Below are positions 44,328 through 51,198 of a stretch of DNA of 59,696 bases, one piece after another; position 1 is the first letter of the stretch; each line of letters starts with the position of its first letter. The position numbers and the translations under genes were made by a program. The notes beneath the pieces are model-generated. The model was not told the origin of the DNA. It was given only the letters and a program-made list of their open reading frames with translations, and made no database searches. The stretch is from positions 1 to 59,696 of the IMG/VR virus record IMGVR_UViG_3300042528_000417; one strand, given 5' to 3'. The stretch comes from a virus.

Positions 44328-44339
44328 AATTAAAAACAA

Positions 44340-44477
44340 ATGAAAAATAAGTTAAAAACAATTTGGCATGATTTTTGGATTGACCCGGGGATATCCATTC
44401 CACTTACATTGGGTTATATTTTGATTTCAATGTTAATAGTTAGTGGAATACTGAGCATAATCCAAACTTTAAAATAA
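44340..44477 (+). CDS. Tiny membrane protein
   Basis: 45 aa with one transmembrane helix (ISIPLTLGYILISMLIVSGI). It ends 6 bases before tRNA-like RNA 1. No family recognised. Confidence 0.5.
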   Translation: MKNKLKTIWHDFWIDPGISIPLTLGYILISMLIVSGILSIIQTLK

Positions 44478-44483
44478 CAAAAC

Positions 44484-44563
44484 AGTCAGGTGGCGGAATT
44501 GGTAGCGCAGAAGCAAGCCTAATAAGCAAGCTGATATTACGGGTTCGAATCCTGTACTGACTA
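44484..44563 (+). ncRNA. tRNA-like RNA 1
   Basis: Acceptor AGTCAGG pairs with ACTGACT (one mismatch at the inner pair). The D arm is GCG...CGC with GAATTGGTAG, and the T arm is ACGGG-TTCGAAT-CCTGT. The 30-base insert where the anticodon arm should be has no 5-bp stem with a 7-base loop; it contains the direct repeat AGCAAGC. CCA is not encoded. It does not look like a decoding tRNA. Confidence 0.7.
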
Positions 44564-44594
44564 CAAACAAATTAACAAATTAAAAACAAAACAA

Positions 44595-44801
44595 ATGAAA
44601 AACAAAGTTTGGAACAAAACAGTTATTGCAACTGAAGAACAAAACGTAAGCATTTATCCGACAGATGAGTTTGATGGCATTATAGTTGAAACAAAAGAGT
44701 TGGACGATAAAACATTGAATGGTAAGTTGTATCTTAACAAAGATGAAATGGAATTGTTGATTCAGAAAATGGTGGAAATGATGAATTACGTAAAAAGTTA
44801 A
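44595..44801 (+). CDS. Small hypothetical protein
   Basis: 68 aa, acidic. Immediately after its stop comes a partial T-arm/acceptor sequence (TCGATTCCTGTCCTGACTGC). No family recognised. Confidence 0.5.
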   Translation: MKNKVWNKTVIATEEQNVSIYPTDEFDGIIVETKELDDKTLNGKLYLNKDEMELLIQKMVEMMNYVKS

Positions 44802-44821
44802 TCGATTCCTGTCCTGACTGC
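44802..44821 (+). repeat. tRNA-like 3' half remnant
   Basis: TCGATTCCTGTCCTGACTGC matches the 3' end of the tRNA-like RNAs (TTCGAATCCTGTCCTGACTGC) with one base missing. No D or acceptor 5' part is present. A second remnant lies at 45230. Confidence 0.65.
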
Positions 44822-44861
44822 AAATCAAATCAACTAAAAGCAAAACAAATAAAAAACGACT

Positions 44862-45170
44862 ATGAAACCCATACTTAATTTTAACGAAAAAGTGAATGAA
44901 AATCAACAAAATAAGAATGCATATTTAGTTAAACTAACTGATGCTGATGGTGATATTTGTGCATTTTTAATTGATGGAGAAACTGCAAACACAATTGATA
45001 ATGATGAGGCAGTTATGATTCCAGGAACAGATAAAGTATTGAATGGTGATATTAATTCTTATGAAAGATGGTATGCACAAACAAAGGATATTATGGAAAT
45101 AGTTAAAAATGCACAGGATAATGGATATTTTGTTGATTTGAATGACGAGTTCAACTTTGTTCATTATTAA
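44862..45170 (+). CDS. Hypothetical protein
   Basis: 102 aa, acidic. No family recognised. Confidence 0.55.
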   Translation: MKPILNFNEKVNENQQNKNAYLVKLTDADGDICAFLIDGETANTIDNDEAVMIPGTDKVLNGDINSYERWYAQTKDIMEIVKNAQDNGYFVDLNDEFNFVHY

Positions 45171-45229
45171 AAATTATTTCATTTATTTGTTGTGAAATGG
45201 TTGAAATGATGAATTACGTAAAAAGTTAA

Positions 45230-45244
45230 TCGAATACTGACTAC
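45230..45244 (+). repeat. tRNA-like 3' half remnant
   Basis: TCGAATACTGACTAC, preceded by GAAATGATGAATTACGTAAA, which is also found before the remnant at 44802. The pair shows duplication of the gene end together with the tRNA-like tail. Confidence 0.6.
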
Positions 45245-45257
45245 AAATATAAAATAC

Positions 45258-45449
45258 ATGGCACTATTAAAACAAAAACACGAAATTGAAAACTACGAAG
45301 AAAAATCTAAATTACTTCGTGAAAATGGTTGGGAAACTTGGTATCATGATGACAACTGGATTAAAACTGAATGGTACGACCAAGGAAAAAATATTGATAT
45401 GATGGGTCTTGGAACTGATAAGGCGTATAAAAAATTGATTAAAGAGTAA
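45258..45449 (+). CDS. Small hypothetical protein
   Basis: 63 aa, Trp-rich (NGWETWYHDDNWIKTEWYD). No family recognised. It ends 4 bases before tRNA-like RNA 2. Confidence 0.5.
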   Translation: MALLKQKHEIENYEEKSKLLRENGWETWYHDDNWIKTEWYDQGKNIDMMGLGTDKAYKKLIKE

Positions 45450-45453
45450 ACAT

Positions 45454-45551
45454 AGTCAGGTGGCGTTATGGTAGACGCACTGGACAGGCGATGCATTTAA
45501 AACAGAAATAAGCCCAGTCGGTACTTACAGGTTCGAATCCTGTCCTGACTA
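45454..45551 (+). ncRNA. tRNA-like RNA 2
   Basis: Perfect 7-bp acceptor AGTCAGG/CCTGACT, D arm GCG/CGC, and T arm ACAGG-TTCGAAT-CCTGT. A 48-base insert forms a basal ACTGG/CCAGT stem with a 30-base loop instead of an anticodon loop. No CCA. 98 bases in total. Confidence 0.75.
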
Positions 45552-45606
45552 CGAGGTGGGTTGGAGGTGACTTCCCGCAAAGACTAAGTATGGAACCTTC
45601 ATTTAT

Positions 45607-45709
45607 AGTCAGGTGGCGGAATGGTTAGACGCTTGAGTAGTAATGTTAAAGGTATGGGTACAACGGATGAACTCACCATACTTTGCAGGTTCGAATCCTG
45701 TCCTGACTG
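45607..45709 (+). ncRNA. tRNA-like RNA 3
   Basis: Perfect acceptor and D arm; T arm GCAGG-TTCGAAT-CCTGT. A 52-base insert with basal TGAGT/ACTCA stem and a large loop, or alternatively AAAGGTATGG pairing with CCATACTTT. No canonical anticodon loop. 103 bases. Confidence 0.75.
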
Positions 45710-45745
45710 CAAAACAATTATAAACCGGATTAATTTTAAAACGAA

Positions 45746-45934
45746 ATGAGAGATTTACCATTAGAAGACCACATTATTGGAATTGCTAAAATTCTAAATG
45801 TAACCGAAAAGGAAGTGATGCAAGTTATTTTTGACGCATTTGAAAATACATCAGACGAGGTGGATCAAATACTTGGTGATACTTATTGGGAGTTTCAAGA
45901 TGACAATAAGTCACCCGATTTAAAATGGCCTTAA
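45746..45934 (+). CDS. Small acidic hypothetical protein
   Basis: 62 aa, acidic helix-rich (VTEKEVMQVIFDAFENTSDEVD). It ends 8 bases before tRNA-like RNA 4. No family recognised. Confidence 0.5.
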   Translation: MRDLPLEDHIIGIAKILNVTEKEVMQVIFDAFENTSDEVDQILGDTYWEFQDDNKSPDLKWP

Positions 45935-45942
45935 CAAATTTT

Positions 45943-46042
45943 AGTCAGGTGGCGGAATTGGTTAGACGCTAATACGGCAAAAACGTAAGTGAGAAATATC
46001 TGAAAGGATTACCACATACAGGTTCGAATCCTGTCCTGACTG
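45943..46042 (+). ncRNA. tRNA-like RNA 4
   Basis: Perfect acceptor, D and T arms; 48-base insert with a weak TAAT/ATTA base and an inner TACG/CGTA hairpin. The inner loop GCAAAAA lacks U33. 100 bases. Confidence 0.72.
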
Positions 46043-46058
46043 CAAAAAATTAAATAAT

Positions 46059-46364
46059 ATGAAAAACGAAATTAAATTAAGCGATTTGAAGCAATACGAT
46101 AGTATGTATAAATTATCTAAAGATTACGAACAACTTTATAGTTTAATTCTTGACAAACAGAAACCTATCTGTTTTATTGATGATGCTGATAAAAGAGGGA
46201 AACACATTTGTTGGATTGAAAGAACTAAGTATGGTATTGAGTGGACAAGAAATGGTGGTGATTTTGGTTGTGTTTCTGAAAAATACATCAACGAATGTGG
46301 AAGTGAAAAACAAGCATTTATAAATCTTTGTCAAGAATTTGATTGTGAATGGGTACAGTCTTAG
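46059..46364 (+). CDS. Cassette ORF, hypothetical
   Basis: 101 aa with four Cys (ICFIDD, HICWIE, DFGCVS, DCEWVQS). No family recognised. It ends at TAG 8 bases before GCCTAACGG, the start of an attC-like box. Its 5' end directly follows tRNA-like RNA 4. Confidence 0.55.
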   Translation: MKNEIKLSDLKQYDSMYKLSKDYEQLYSLILDKQKPICFIDDADKRGKHICWIERTKYGIEWTRNGGDFGCVSEKYINECGSEKQAFINLCQEFDCEWVQS

Positions 46365-46370
46365 TATTGT

Positions 46371-46390
46371 GCCTAACGGTTGGGTGTATG
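46371..46390 (+). repeat. attC-like left box GCCTAACGG
   Basis: GCCTAAC is a perfect RYYYAAC core, followed by GGTTGGGTGTATG, very similar to the left arm of the complete site at 51109 (TAACGGTTGGGTATATG). No matching right arm was found. Confidence 0.5.
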
Positions 46391-46457
46391 AGGATGAAGC
46401 AGTCCGGATTTTGGATGAAATAAACAAAAAAAATATCAGCAATAAAAAATAACACCT

Positions 46458-46682
46458 ATGTTAAACCTTTTCAACAAAAAAACGCAAAATAGTAAAAAAG
46501 CATTCTCCCCACATGACTTTATCTATAAACCTGTAGATAGTAACCCAAAAGTATTAGGGTTAGAACACAACCCAAATATCATGCGTATCACACAATCCGA
46601 TATATCACCAACGGAATGGTGTAGAATGGAGTATATGAGGATGGGAGCAGTTGCGAATTCCAAAAAGTGGAAAGGGCTGTAA
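46458..46682 (+). CDS. Small hypothetical protein
   Basis: 74 aa, basic. No family recognised. It precedes a 312-base stretch without genes. Confidence 0.5.
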   Translation: MLNLFNKKTQNSKKAFSPHDFIYKPVDSNPKVLGLEHNPNIMRITQSDISPTEWCRMEYMRMGAVANSKKWKGL

Positions 46683-46994
46683 CCAAATATAGCTCAACTC
46701 AAATATAACACAACCCAAAAAGTGGTAGGCCTGAAGGAGGCTAGTTTGGTAAAAAAAATCCGAATGGTGTTAGTGAGAAGGGTTATGTTATAAGACAGGG
46801 GGGGGCAGGCATTTTAGTGTAAGCACGAAAATAATTTATGTTGTGTTATGGGAGGGGACTCATCCCCATCGAGAGGTCAGGTTTTCGACCATAGCTTCTC
46901 CCCTTGAACATACGATAAGCACTATTTTCCCTTGATAAGCGCACCTATGATAATCGCACTCATAATAATCAAAACAAATAATATTTAGTAAAGA
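46683..46994 (+). ncRNA. Non-coding stretch with nested inverted repeats
   Basis: ATAACACAACCC at 46705-46716 is complementary to GGGTTATGTTAT at 46780-46791 (11 of 12) and to GTTGTGTTATGGG at 46840-46852. Inside are a GCCT/AGGC hairpin near 46730 and GTTAGTG at 46769; downstream are small stems (GGGG/CCCC near 46854, GGTC/GACC at 46874-46890). It could be a structured RNA or an attC-like site. No ORF is seen. Confidence 0.45.
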
Positions 46995-47495
46995 ATGAAC
47001 GAAACGATACGATTATGGATTAATGATGTGGTGGGGGAGGCCACCAATCGGTTTTATACATTTAGGGGGTTAGTGGATTACGATTCACTATCAACGAAAT
47101 TAAAATCGGAGTTGATATCGAATATATTGGAGGCTTCGTTTGCCAAAGTTGTTCCGCAATGCGTTTCGCCCCGTCTGGATTCCGAACCGGATTTGGTGGT
47201 TGGTGGTATTCCATTGGAGATTAAGACCTCAAAAACTACCCATATTTGGAGGGGTGGTGAGTATTCAAAGCGTGCTTCGGATTATCTTTTAGTATCATAC
47301 GATGATAGTGGTGGTGGGATAAAGTGGTTTTTTATGTGGACGAGTTTACTGAAGGGGGATTGGAAATCTTCATCTTCGGGTTCGTACTATGCTACAACGA
47401 TTGATTTGGACTGGGTGATGGATAATAAGGATTATGATATTATTGTGGGGGGTGTAGTAAAGAAAAAGGTAAAGAGGCATTTGGTGTGTAAATAA
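46995..47495 (+). CDS. PD-(D/E)XK nuclease-like protein
   Basis: 166 aa. DSEPDLVVGGIPLEIKTSK (about 62-80) is a textbook PD-(D/E)XK motif (Asp66, Glu75, Lys77). It is followed by SDYLLVSYD and WFFMWTSLL strands, as in restriction endonucleases of short size. It probably cuts DNA, and may be a restriction or homing enzyme. No methyltransferase is near. Confidence 0.72.
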   Translation: MNETIRLWINDVVGEATNRFYTFRGLVDYDSLSTKLKSELISNILEASFAKVVPQCVSPRLDSEPDLVVGGIPLEIKTSKTTHIWRGGEYSKRASDYLLVSYDDSGGGIKWFFMWTSLLKGDWKSSSSGSYYATTIDLDWVMDNKDYDIIVGGVVKKKVKRHLVCK

Positions 47496-47496
47496 A

Positions 47497-47563
47497 TGTG
47501 GATAAATTTAACGATAATTTAATATTGAAAGCTTGGAAATATGGGTTTTCTGTTGTATCTTTA
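47497..47563 (+). promoter_or_regulatory. DnaA-box-like site plus phage promoter
   Basis: TGTGGATAA at 47497-47505, TTGG 47533-47536, 19 bases, TATCTTTA 47556-47563. Confidence 0.72.
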
Positions 47564-47580
47564 CTATGTAAGTTAAAAAA

Positions 47581-47772
47581 ATGAATATGAAAAAATTAAT
47601 CGTATTAAAAAAGGGGGCATATGTTGGGGGTTATAAATCAAACGGAGAACATTATGTTTTGTTGTATGATGATAAATGGGAACTTTATACAGGTTATGAT
47701 AAATTACTAATAAAGGGGAAAATATCAACACAAAATGATGCTGATTATATTCTTAGTTTAGCTAAAAACTAA
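47581..47772 (+). CDS. Small hypothetical protein
   Basis: 63 aa, basic, beta-rich (VLLYDDKWELYTGYDKLL). Alternative start ATG 47587. No family recognised. Confidence 0.5.
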   Translation: MNMKKLIVLKKGAYVGGYKSNGEHYVLLYDDKWELYTGYDKLLIKGKISTQNDADYILSLAKN

Positions 47773-47781
47773 TTTACGAAG

Positions 47782-48027
47782 ATGAAAGATTTAAAACACA
47801 TACAAAGTCTCAATGAACATCAAGAAAACTTGAATATATCTGATGTTAGTGATAGTAAAAATGAGCAAGAACTTATTGATATGATTAAAGATATAATTGA
47901 TAGTGAAGTATATTTACGATATGTGCCTTATTCTATGAAAGAGGGTGATATGGAAACAGACCCTGATTCAGTTAAGGCAGCAGCAAAGGCAATCGTAAAT
48001 ATGTTAAAGAAACAAGGATTGATTTAA
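47782..48027 (+). CDS. Cassette ORF with in-frame ISDVS joint
   Basis: 81 aa. N-terminal leader ends NISDVSDSK, where DVS is encoded by GATGTTAGT. ATATATCTGATGTTAG (47834-47849) is shared with three other ORFs at the same place. The body is acidic and helical. It ends 15 bases before TAACG. Confidence 0.55.
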   Translation: MKDLKHIQSLNEHQENLNISDVSDSKNEQELIDMIKDIIDSEVYLRYVPYSMKEGDMETDPDSVKAAAKAIVNMLKKQGLI

Positions 48028-48041
48028 TTTTTATTATCACT

Positions 48042-48085
48042 AACGTTTTGCCGCTTGCTGTCAGTGGAGGCTTAAATGCACTGAC
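48042..48085 (+). repeat. attC-like left box with hairpin
   Basis: CACTAACG followed by a perfect 7-bp hairpin GTCAGTG...CACTGAC. There is no clear GTTRRRY partner close by. Confidence 0.45.
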
Positions 48086-48120
48086 TTTTCATTAACCACA
48101 AAATTTAATTTAAATACGAA

Positions 48121-48321
48121 ATGGAAAACTTAAAAGAGAAACTTGAAATTGTTGTTCACTACATGAATAATATGGATGAATTTAGTGGTGAATTTTGGGA
48201 AAATCTAAAAGCAACTAAATTAGCAGGTAAAAATGAACAATACATTAATGATGTTAGCGACTTAATTGACCAATGGGTAAATGATGGTGAGGTTGCCTTT
48301 TATTCAAAGTACGAATTGTAG
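48121..48321 (+). CDS. Cassette ORF with in-frame DVS
   Basis: 66 aa, acidic helical; INDVSDLIDQW contains the in-frame GTTAGCG core. It ends before the long attC-like site. No family recognised. Confidence 0.5.
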   Translation: MENLKEKLEIVVHYMNNMDEFSGEFWENLKATKLAGKNEQYINDVSDLIDQWVNDGEVAFYSKYEL

Positions 48322-48325
48322 CCTT

Positions 48326-48459
48326 GCACATAATGTTCCCACGCTCGGCGAAGGTGGCGATTTTCACCACAAAAGCCGATGCGGAGAACCAATGTTTGAT
48401 TAACCACAAATGTGTCTGCGGAGCACTGAACCGCCACTTTCGCCAAACGTGTGTTAGCA
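48326..48459 (+). repeat. Long attC-like site
   Basis: GCACATAAT box, GGCGAAGGTGGCG at 48347-48359, a 72-base centre, CGCCACTTTCGCC at 48432-48444 and GTTAGCA at 48453-48459. Arms are complementary at 12 of 13 positions and GC-rich, unlike the surroundings. This is the classical long attC shape; only R'' is degenerate (TAAT for TAAC). Confidence 0.75.
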
Positions 48460-48491
48460 GCCGTAATTTTGTAAAATTTAATACTAAAAAT

Positions 48492-48698
48492 ATGAACGAA
48501 GAAAGAAAACAAAAATTGATTGAGGCACTTAAATCAGAAAGATTAAGATTTGCCGAAAAAGGTCAACATACAACTGAACACGATATAGCAATTCAATTTT
48601 TGCTGGTAGGTTCAACAAGTTGTAATCCTGATAAATGGGAATTGTTAGATGCTGTTATGAACGACTTTGAAACGGTCTGTTCTGATTATGGCTGCTAA
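48492..48698 (+). CDS. Cassette ORF, hypothetical
   Basis: 68 aa from ATG 48492; an upstream frame extension runs through the attC-like site and is not credible. Helical N-terminus. Its TAA is the TAA of the following TAAC box. Confidence 0.5.
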   Translation: MNEERKQKLIEALKSERLRFAEKGQHTTEHDIAIQFLLVGSTSCNPDKWELLDAVMNDFETVCSDYGC

Positions 48699-48775
48699 CT
48701 CGCTTATTTGTGAAGTTTGCACCCACTTATACGCTACCAGTATGTTGTATTTGTGTAGTATTAAGTTAAATTGAA
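48696..48775 (+). repeat. TAACTCG repeat, copy 2
   Basis: TAACTCGCTTATTTGTGAAG and so on, ending GTTAAAT (a GTTRRRY match) at the right. Shares the sequence with copies at 26582, 49017, 49960 and 52082. Confidence 0.65.
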
Positions 48776-48806
48776 AGACAAATGTTTAATAAAAATAAAT
48801 ATTGAT

Positions 48807-49007
48807 ATGAAAGTAAAAGTTGAAATTACCGATGAAGCTGGCAATGTTCAGCAATACGATGTTAGCAGCAGTGCTTTATATGATGCACTTGCAAGGCTAA
48901 TAGGATTAATTGAAGTAAGACCTAATCAATGGGTGAATGAACACGGAGAATACTATACACTTACGAAATATGGGTTTAAACGATATGGTGTTGGCTTGCA
49001 GTCATAG
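48807..49007 (+). CDS. Cassette ORF with in-frame DVS
   Basis: 66 aa from ATG 48807. QYDVSSSALYDALARL, with DVS encoded by GATGTTAGC. No family recognised. It ends 9 bases before the next TAACTCG repeat. Confidence 0.5.
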   Translation: MKVKVEITDEAGNVQQYDVSSSALYDALARLIGLIEVRPNQWVNEHGEYYTLTKYGFKRYGVGLQS

Positions 49008-49016
49008 CATTGCTGC

Positions 49017-49067
49017 TAACTCGCTTATTTGTGAAGTTTACACCCACTTATACTCTACCAGTATCAG
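49017..49067 (+). repeat. TAACTCG repeat, copy 3 (short)
   Basis: Same as the other copies up to CCAGTAT, then diverges. Confidence 0.65.
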
Positions 49068-49116
49068 AGGGGTGAGTTTGTAGGTCATATCTTTGAACGA
49101 TTAAATTAAAAATAAT

Positions 49117-49311
49117 ATGATAGCACTTAAAGAACAAAAAGTATTGGTGACTCCTGATGATGAATCTTACAAAGATGTTCAAGACAAAATAGATAAAATC
49201 TTGGAAGATGGTTGGTTGATTGTATCTGTAACAGCACGACATATATCAACAGGTGGTGGCAGTCATCTAAGAGGAGGTTATCTCATTGTTTTTGAAAGAA
49301 CCATTAGTTAA
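49117..49311 (+). CDS. Small hypothetical protein
   Basis: 64 aa. SYKDVQDKIDKILEDGWLIVSVTA resembles the small DUF4177-like strand-helix fold common in mobile-element ORFs. Not certain. Confidence 0.5.
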   Translation: MIALKEQKVLVTPDDESYKDVQDKIDKILEDGWLIVSVTARHISTGGGSHLRGGYLIVFERTIS

Positions 49312-49322
49312 ATCCAAAACCT

Positions 49323-49385
49323 GTGCAAAAAGTTATTTTCTTGGATATTGATGGAGTAATGAACTCACAAATTTTAAAAAGTTAA
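49323..49385 (+). pseudogene. HAD hydrolase N-terminal fragment
   Basis: A 20-codon ORF from GTG encodes VIFLDIDGVMNSQ, the HAD motif I segment, and then stops after LKS. No remainder of a HAD gene follows, so it is a truncated relic, perhaps left by cassette recombination. Confidence 0.6.
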
Positions 49386-49402
49386 AATTAAAGAAATGAA
49401 AT

Positions 49403-49702
49403 ATGAAAAAAGTAAAAATTGGAGATAAGTATGTGATACCAAGTGGAACACAACTTTGGTTTATTAATTTACAACAATCATTGATAACTACAAAAAAGTA
49501 TGTTATAGAAGTAACACATACAATTAGTAATAATGATACATCATTTTTTGGCGATTTGTATGAAATAACATTTGAGAATTATGGAATACCTGGTTTAATG
49601 AAAGTTATTCACGGAGAAACATCAAGTGATTTATCAATCGTTCAACCAATTGGTAATACATTAAAACCAAAGTTGTTTGAATTTAAGTATAATGGTGAGT
49701 AA
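49403..49702 (+). CDS. Cassette ORF, hypothetical
   Basis: 99 aa, beta-rich. No family recognised. It ends 9 bases before ACATAAC. Confidence 0.5.
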   Translation: MKKVKIGDKYVIPSGTQLWFINLQQSLITTKKYVIEVTHTISNNDTSFFGDLYEITFENYGIPGLMKVIHGETSSDLSIVQPIGNTLKPKLFEFKYNGE

Positions 49703-49707
49703 CATTA

Positions 49708-49760
49708 CACATAACTTACAGATAAACTTTATTAGCCACATTACTTATACACTTTGTTAT
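49708..49760 (+). repeat. attC-like outer inverted repeat
   Basis: ACACATAAC and GTTATGTGT form a perfect 9-bp inverted repeat 33 bases apart. The inner arms pair poorly. R'' = CATAAC, R' = GTTATGT. Confidence 0.55.
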
Positions 49761-49800
49761 GTGTATGTATTATTTTTTTAACAAAATAAATTTAATAAAA

Positions 49801-49950
49801 ATGAATATAGAATTAACACAAGAACAAAAAATAAACCGAATAAATTGGTTTCTTAATAATGAACCCGAAATGGCTGAATATGTGGCTGGGACTAAACTTG
49901 ATGAATGTAAAAAACCTAAAAAGAACAAGAAGAAACCAATTAAAAAATAA
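49801..49950 (+). CDS. Cassette ORF, hypothetical
   Basis: 49 aa from ATG 49801; ends in a Lys-rich tail (KKPKKNKKKPIKK). It terminates 9 bases before TAACTCG. No family recognised. Confidence 0.45.
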   Translation: MNIELTQEQKINRINWFLNNEPEMAEYVAGTKLDECKKPKKNKKKPIKK

Positions 49951-49959
49951 TATTACTTA

Positions 49960-50078
49960 TAACTCGTTTATTTGTGAAGTTTACACCCACTTATATCCCA
50001 CCAGTATGTTGTATTTGTGTAGGTTTAAGTTAACCTGATAAAAAATTTGGAAAATCAAAATTTATTTCTTATATTTAA
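49960..50078 (+). repeat. TAACTCG repeat with promoter, copy 4
   Basis: Nearly the same as 26582-26699 over 118 bases, including TTTGG 50047-50051 and TATATTTA 50071-50078. It drives the P-loop cassette gene. Confidence 0.75.
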
Positions 50079-50105
50079 TTATATTAAACTCAAAACAAAT
50101 ATAAA

Positions 50106-50357
50106 ATGGAAAAGGAAAAATTAATTATTACCGTATCTGGTAGAGCAATGAGTGGAAAATCACGTTTAATTTTCTTATTGAAGAAATTTTTACGAGAAAA
50201 CGGATTTGATGTTAAACACGAAGTGTCATTAGATTACCAAAATGAAAATCAGTTTGAAAGACAAATGAGTAAAAATTTCGATGAAGTAATTGGTCAAATG
50301 AAAGAACAAAGGGAGATTCTAATTAAAGAGGAACAACTTAAACGTGATTATTTTTGA
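50106..50357 (+). CDS. Small P-loop protein
   Basis: 83 aa. Walker A GRAMSGKS at about 12-19 following an ITVS strand, then a helix (RLIFLLKKFLRENGFDV). Too short for a full kinase; may be a nucleotide-binding cassette protein. It ends 12 bases before ACATAACGG. Confidence 0.6.
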   Translation: MEKEKLIITVSGRAMSGKSRLIFLLKKFLRENGFDVKHEVSLDYQNENQFERQMSKNFDEVIGQMKEQREILIKEEQLKRDYF

Positions 50358-50367
50358 ATAAATTACA

Positions 50368-50392
50368 CATAACGGCTGCGGATATATGAATG
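50368..50392 (+). repeat. attC-like left box
   Basis: CATAACGGCTGCGGATATATG, a left box only; no right arm found. Confidence 0.4.
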
Positions 50393-50414
50393 TAAAAAAT
50401 TAATAATCAGAACG

Positions 50415-50774
50415 ATGATAACAACACAAAATTTAACAGAATTAGGTTTTAGTGAGATACTTGATGTATTCACTGGAAAACAAGTTTGGGTTTTAGGTGA
50501 AGAAGATACAGAGATATGTGGAAACCCTTGTAGATTACCAATACTTTATTACAACATAGAAACCCAAACTTGTAAAGTAGTTAGGGGTGAATTTTGTGTT
50601 GTTCAACGAGAATGTAAATCAGAAGAAGAAATTAGAAAGTTTGTAGAATCTATTAATTTTTTATTTCATATATCCGTTGTTATAAATAGTAAAAAACCTA
50701 TCGAACAAGTATTATCCGAAGCGATTAAAGAATCTTATGATAAGATAAAAGACAATTTAGAACCACCACTTTAA
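50415..50774 (+). CDS. Cassette ORF, hypothetical
   Basis: 119 aa. ELGFSEILDVFTGKQVWVLGE resembles the start of the protein at 28188. Four Cys. No family recognised. Followed by the complete attC-like site at 50791. Confidence 0.55.
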   Translation: MITTQNLTELGFSEILDVFTGKQVWVLGEEDTEICGNPCRLPILYYNIETQTCKVVRGEFCVVQRECKSEEEIRKFVESINFLFHISVVINSKKPIEQVLSEAIKESYDKIKDNLEPPL

Positions 50775-50789
50775 GGTTTTTTATTGTTT

Positions 50790-50908
50790 ATAACGATACT
50801 CAGATATATGTAGTTTTAACATAAAATTCAACAAAATGGAAGAAGATAAAAAATTAGAACAAAACTTAGATAAAAGTAATAAAAAATTACATATATCTGA
50901 TGTTAGTG
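50790..50908 (+). repeat. attC-like site containing the next ORF start
   Basis: TAACG, then CAGATATATGTA at 50801-50812, and TACATATATCTG at 50888-50899 (perfect 12-bp arms), AT, GTTAGTG at 50902-50908. The central 75 bases contain ATG 50836 and the first 17 codons of the next gene, and the right arm plus GTTAG is read in frame as HISDVS. Confidence 0.75.
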
Positions 50909-51099
50909 GTAGTTTTAATCGTTTTGAAGAATTCTTCAGAAATCAAAGAGATGATGTATATTACGAAGGTGTAAAAATGGATAAAAAAGAAGTGTTGGAT
51001 TTAGTTAAAGAATTCTTCAAAACTGTTAAGGAAAATGACGAAGGAATGTGGAAAGATGGTATTGATGGTTCTGCGGTATGGAGAAGATACAAAGATTAA
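50836..51099 (+). CDS. Cassette ORF with attC-encoded leader
   Basis: 87 aa. Leader KLEQNLDKSNKKLHISDVSG is encoded inside the attC-like site; the same leader begins the gene at 51506 and occurs inside that at 52395, each with a different downstream protein. The body is helical and acidic. No family recognised. Confidence 0.65.
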   Translation: MEEDKKLEQNLDKSNKKLHISDVSGSFNRFEEFFRNQRDDVYYEGVKMDKKEVLDLVKEFFKTVKENDEGMWKDGIDGSAVWRRYKD

Positions 51100-51105
51100 A
51101 ATTAC

Positions 51106-51198
51106 CACTAACGGTTGGGTATATGTGAAGTACCTTACCACAGAACTTAAATAATTAGTAGAAACTTTATGAGGTATTTCACATATACCTTGTTATAT
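51106..51198 (+). repeat. attC-like site
   Basis: CACTAAC box, GGTATATGTGAAGTACC at 51118-51134, 38-base centre, GGTATTTCACATATACC at 51173-51189, GTTATAT at 51192-51198. Arms are complementary at 16 of 17 positions with one mismatch on one side, a typical attC feature. Confidence 0.78.

Noticed and set aside
44484-44563. Calling the tRNA-like RNAs tRNA-Leu genes because the D arm TGGCGGAATTGGTAGACGC and the T arm look like tRNA-Leu.
   Set aside because: None has a 5-bp stem with a 7-base anticodon loop and U33, so no anticodon can be assigned; they are listed as ncRNA.
48324-48491. Extending the gene at 48492 upstream to 48324.
   Set aside because: The extra residues translate the GC-rich attC-like palindrome; the ATG at 48492 follows the normal leader pattern.
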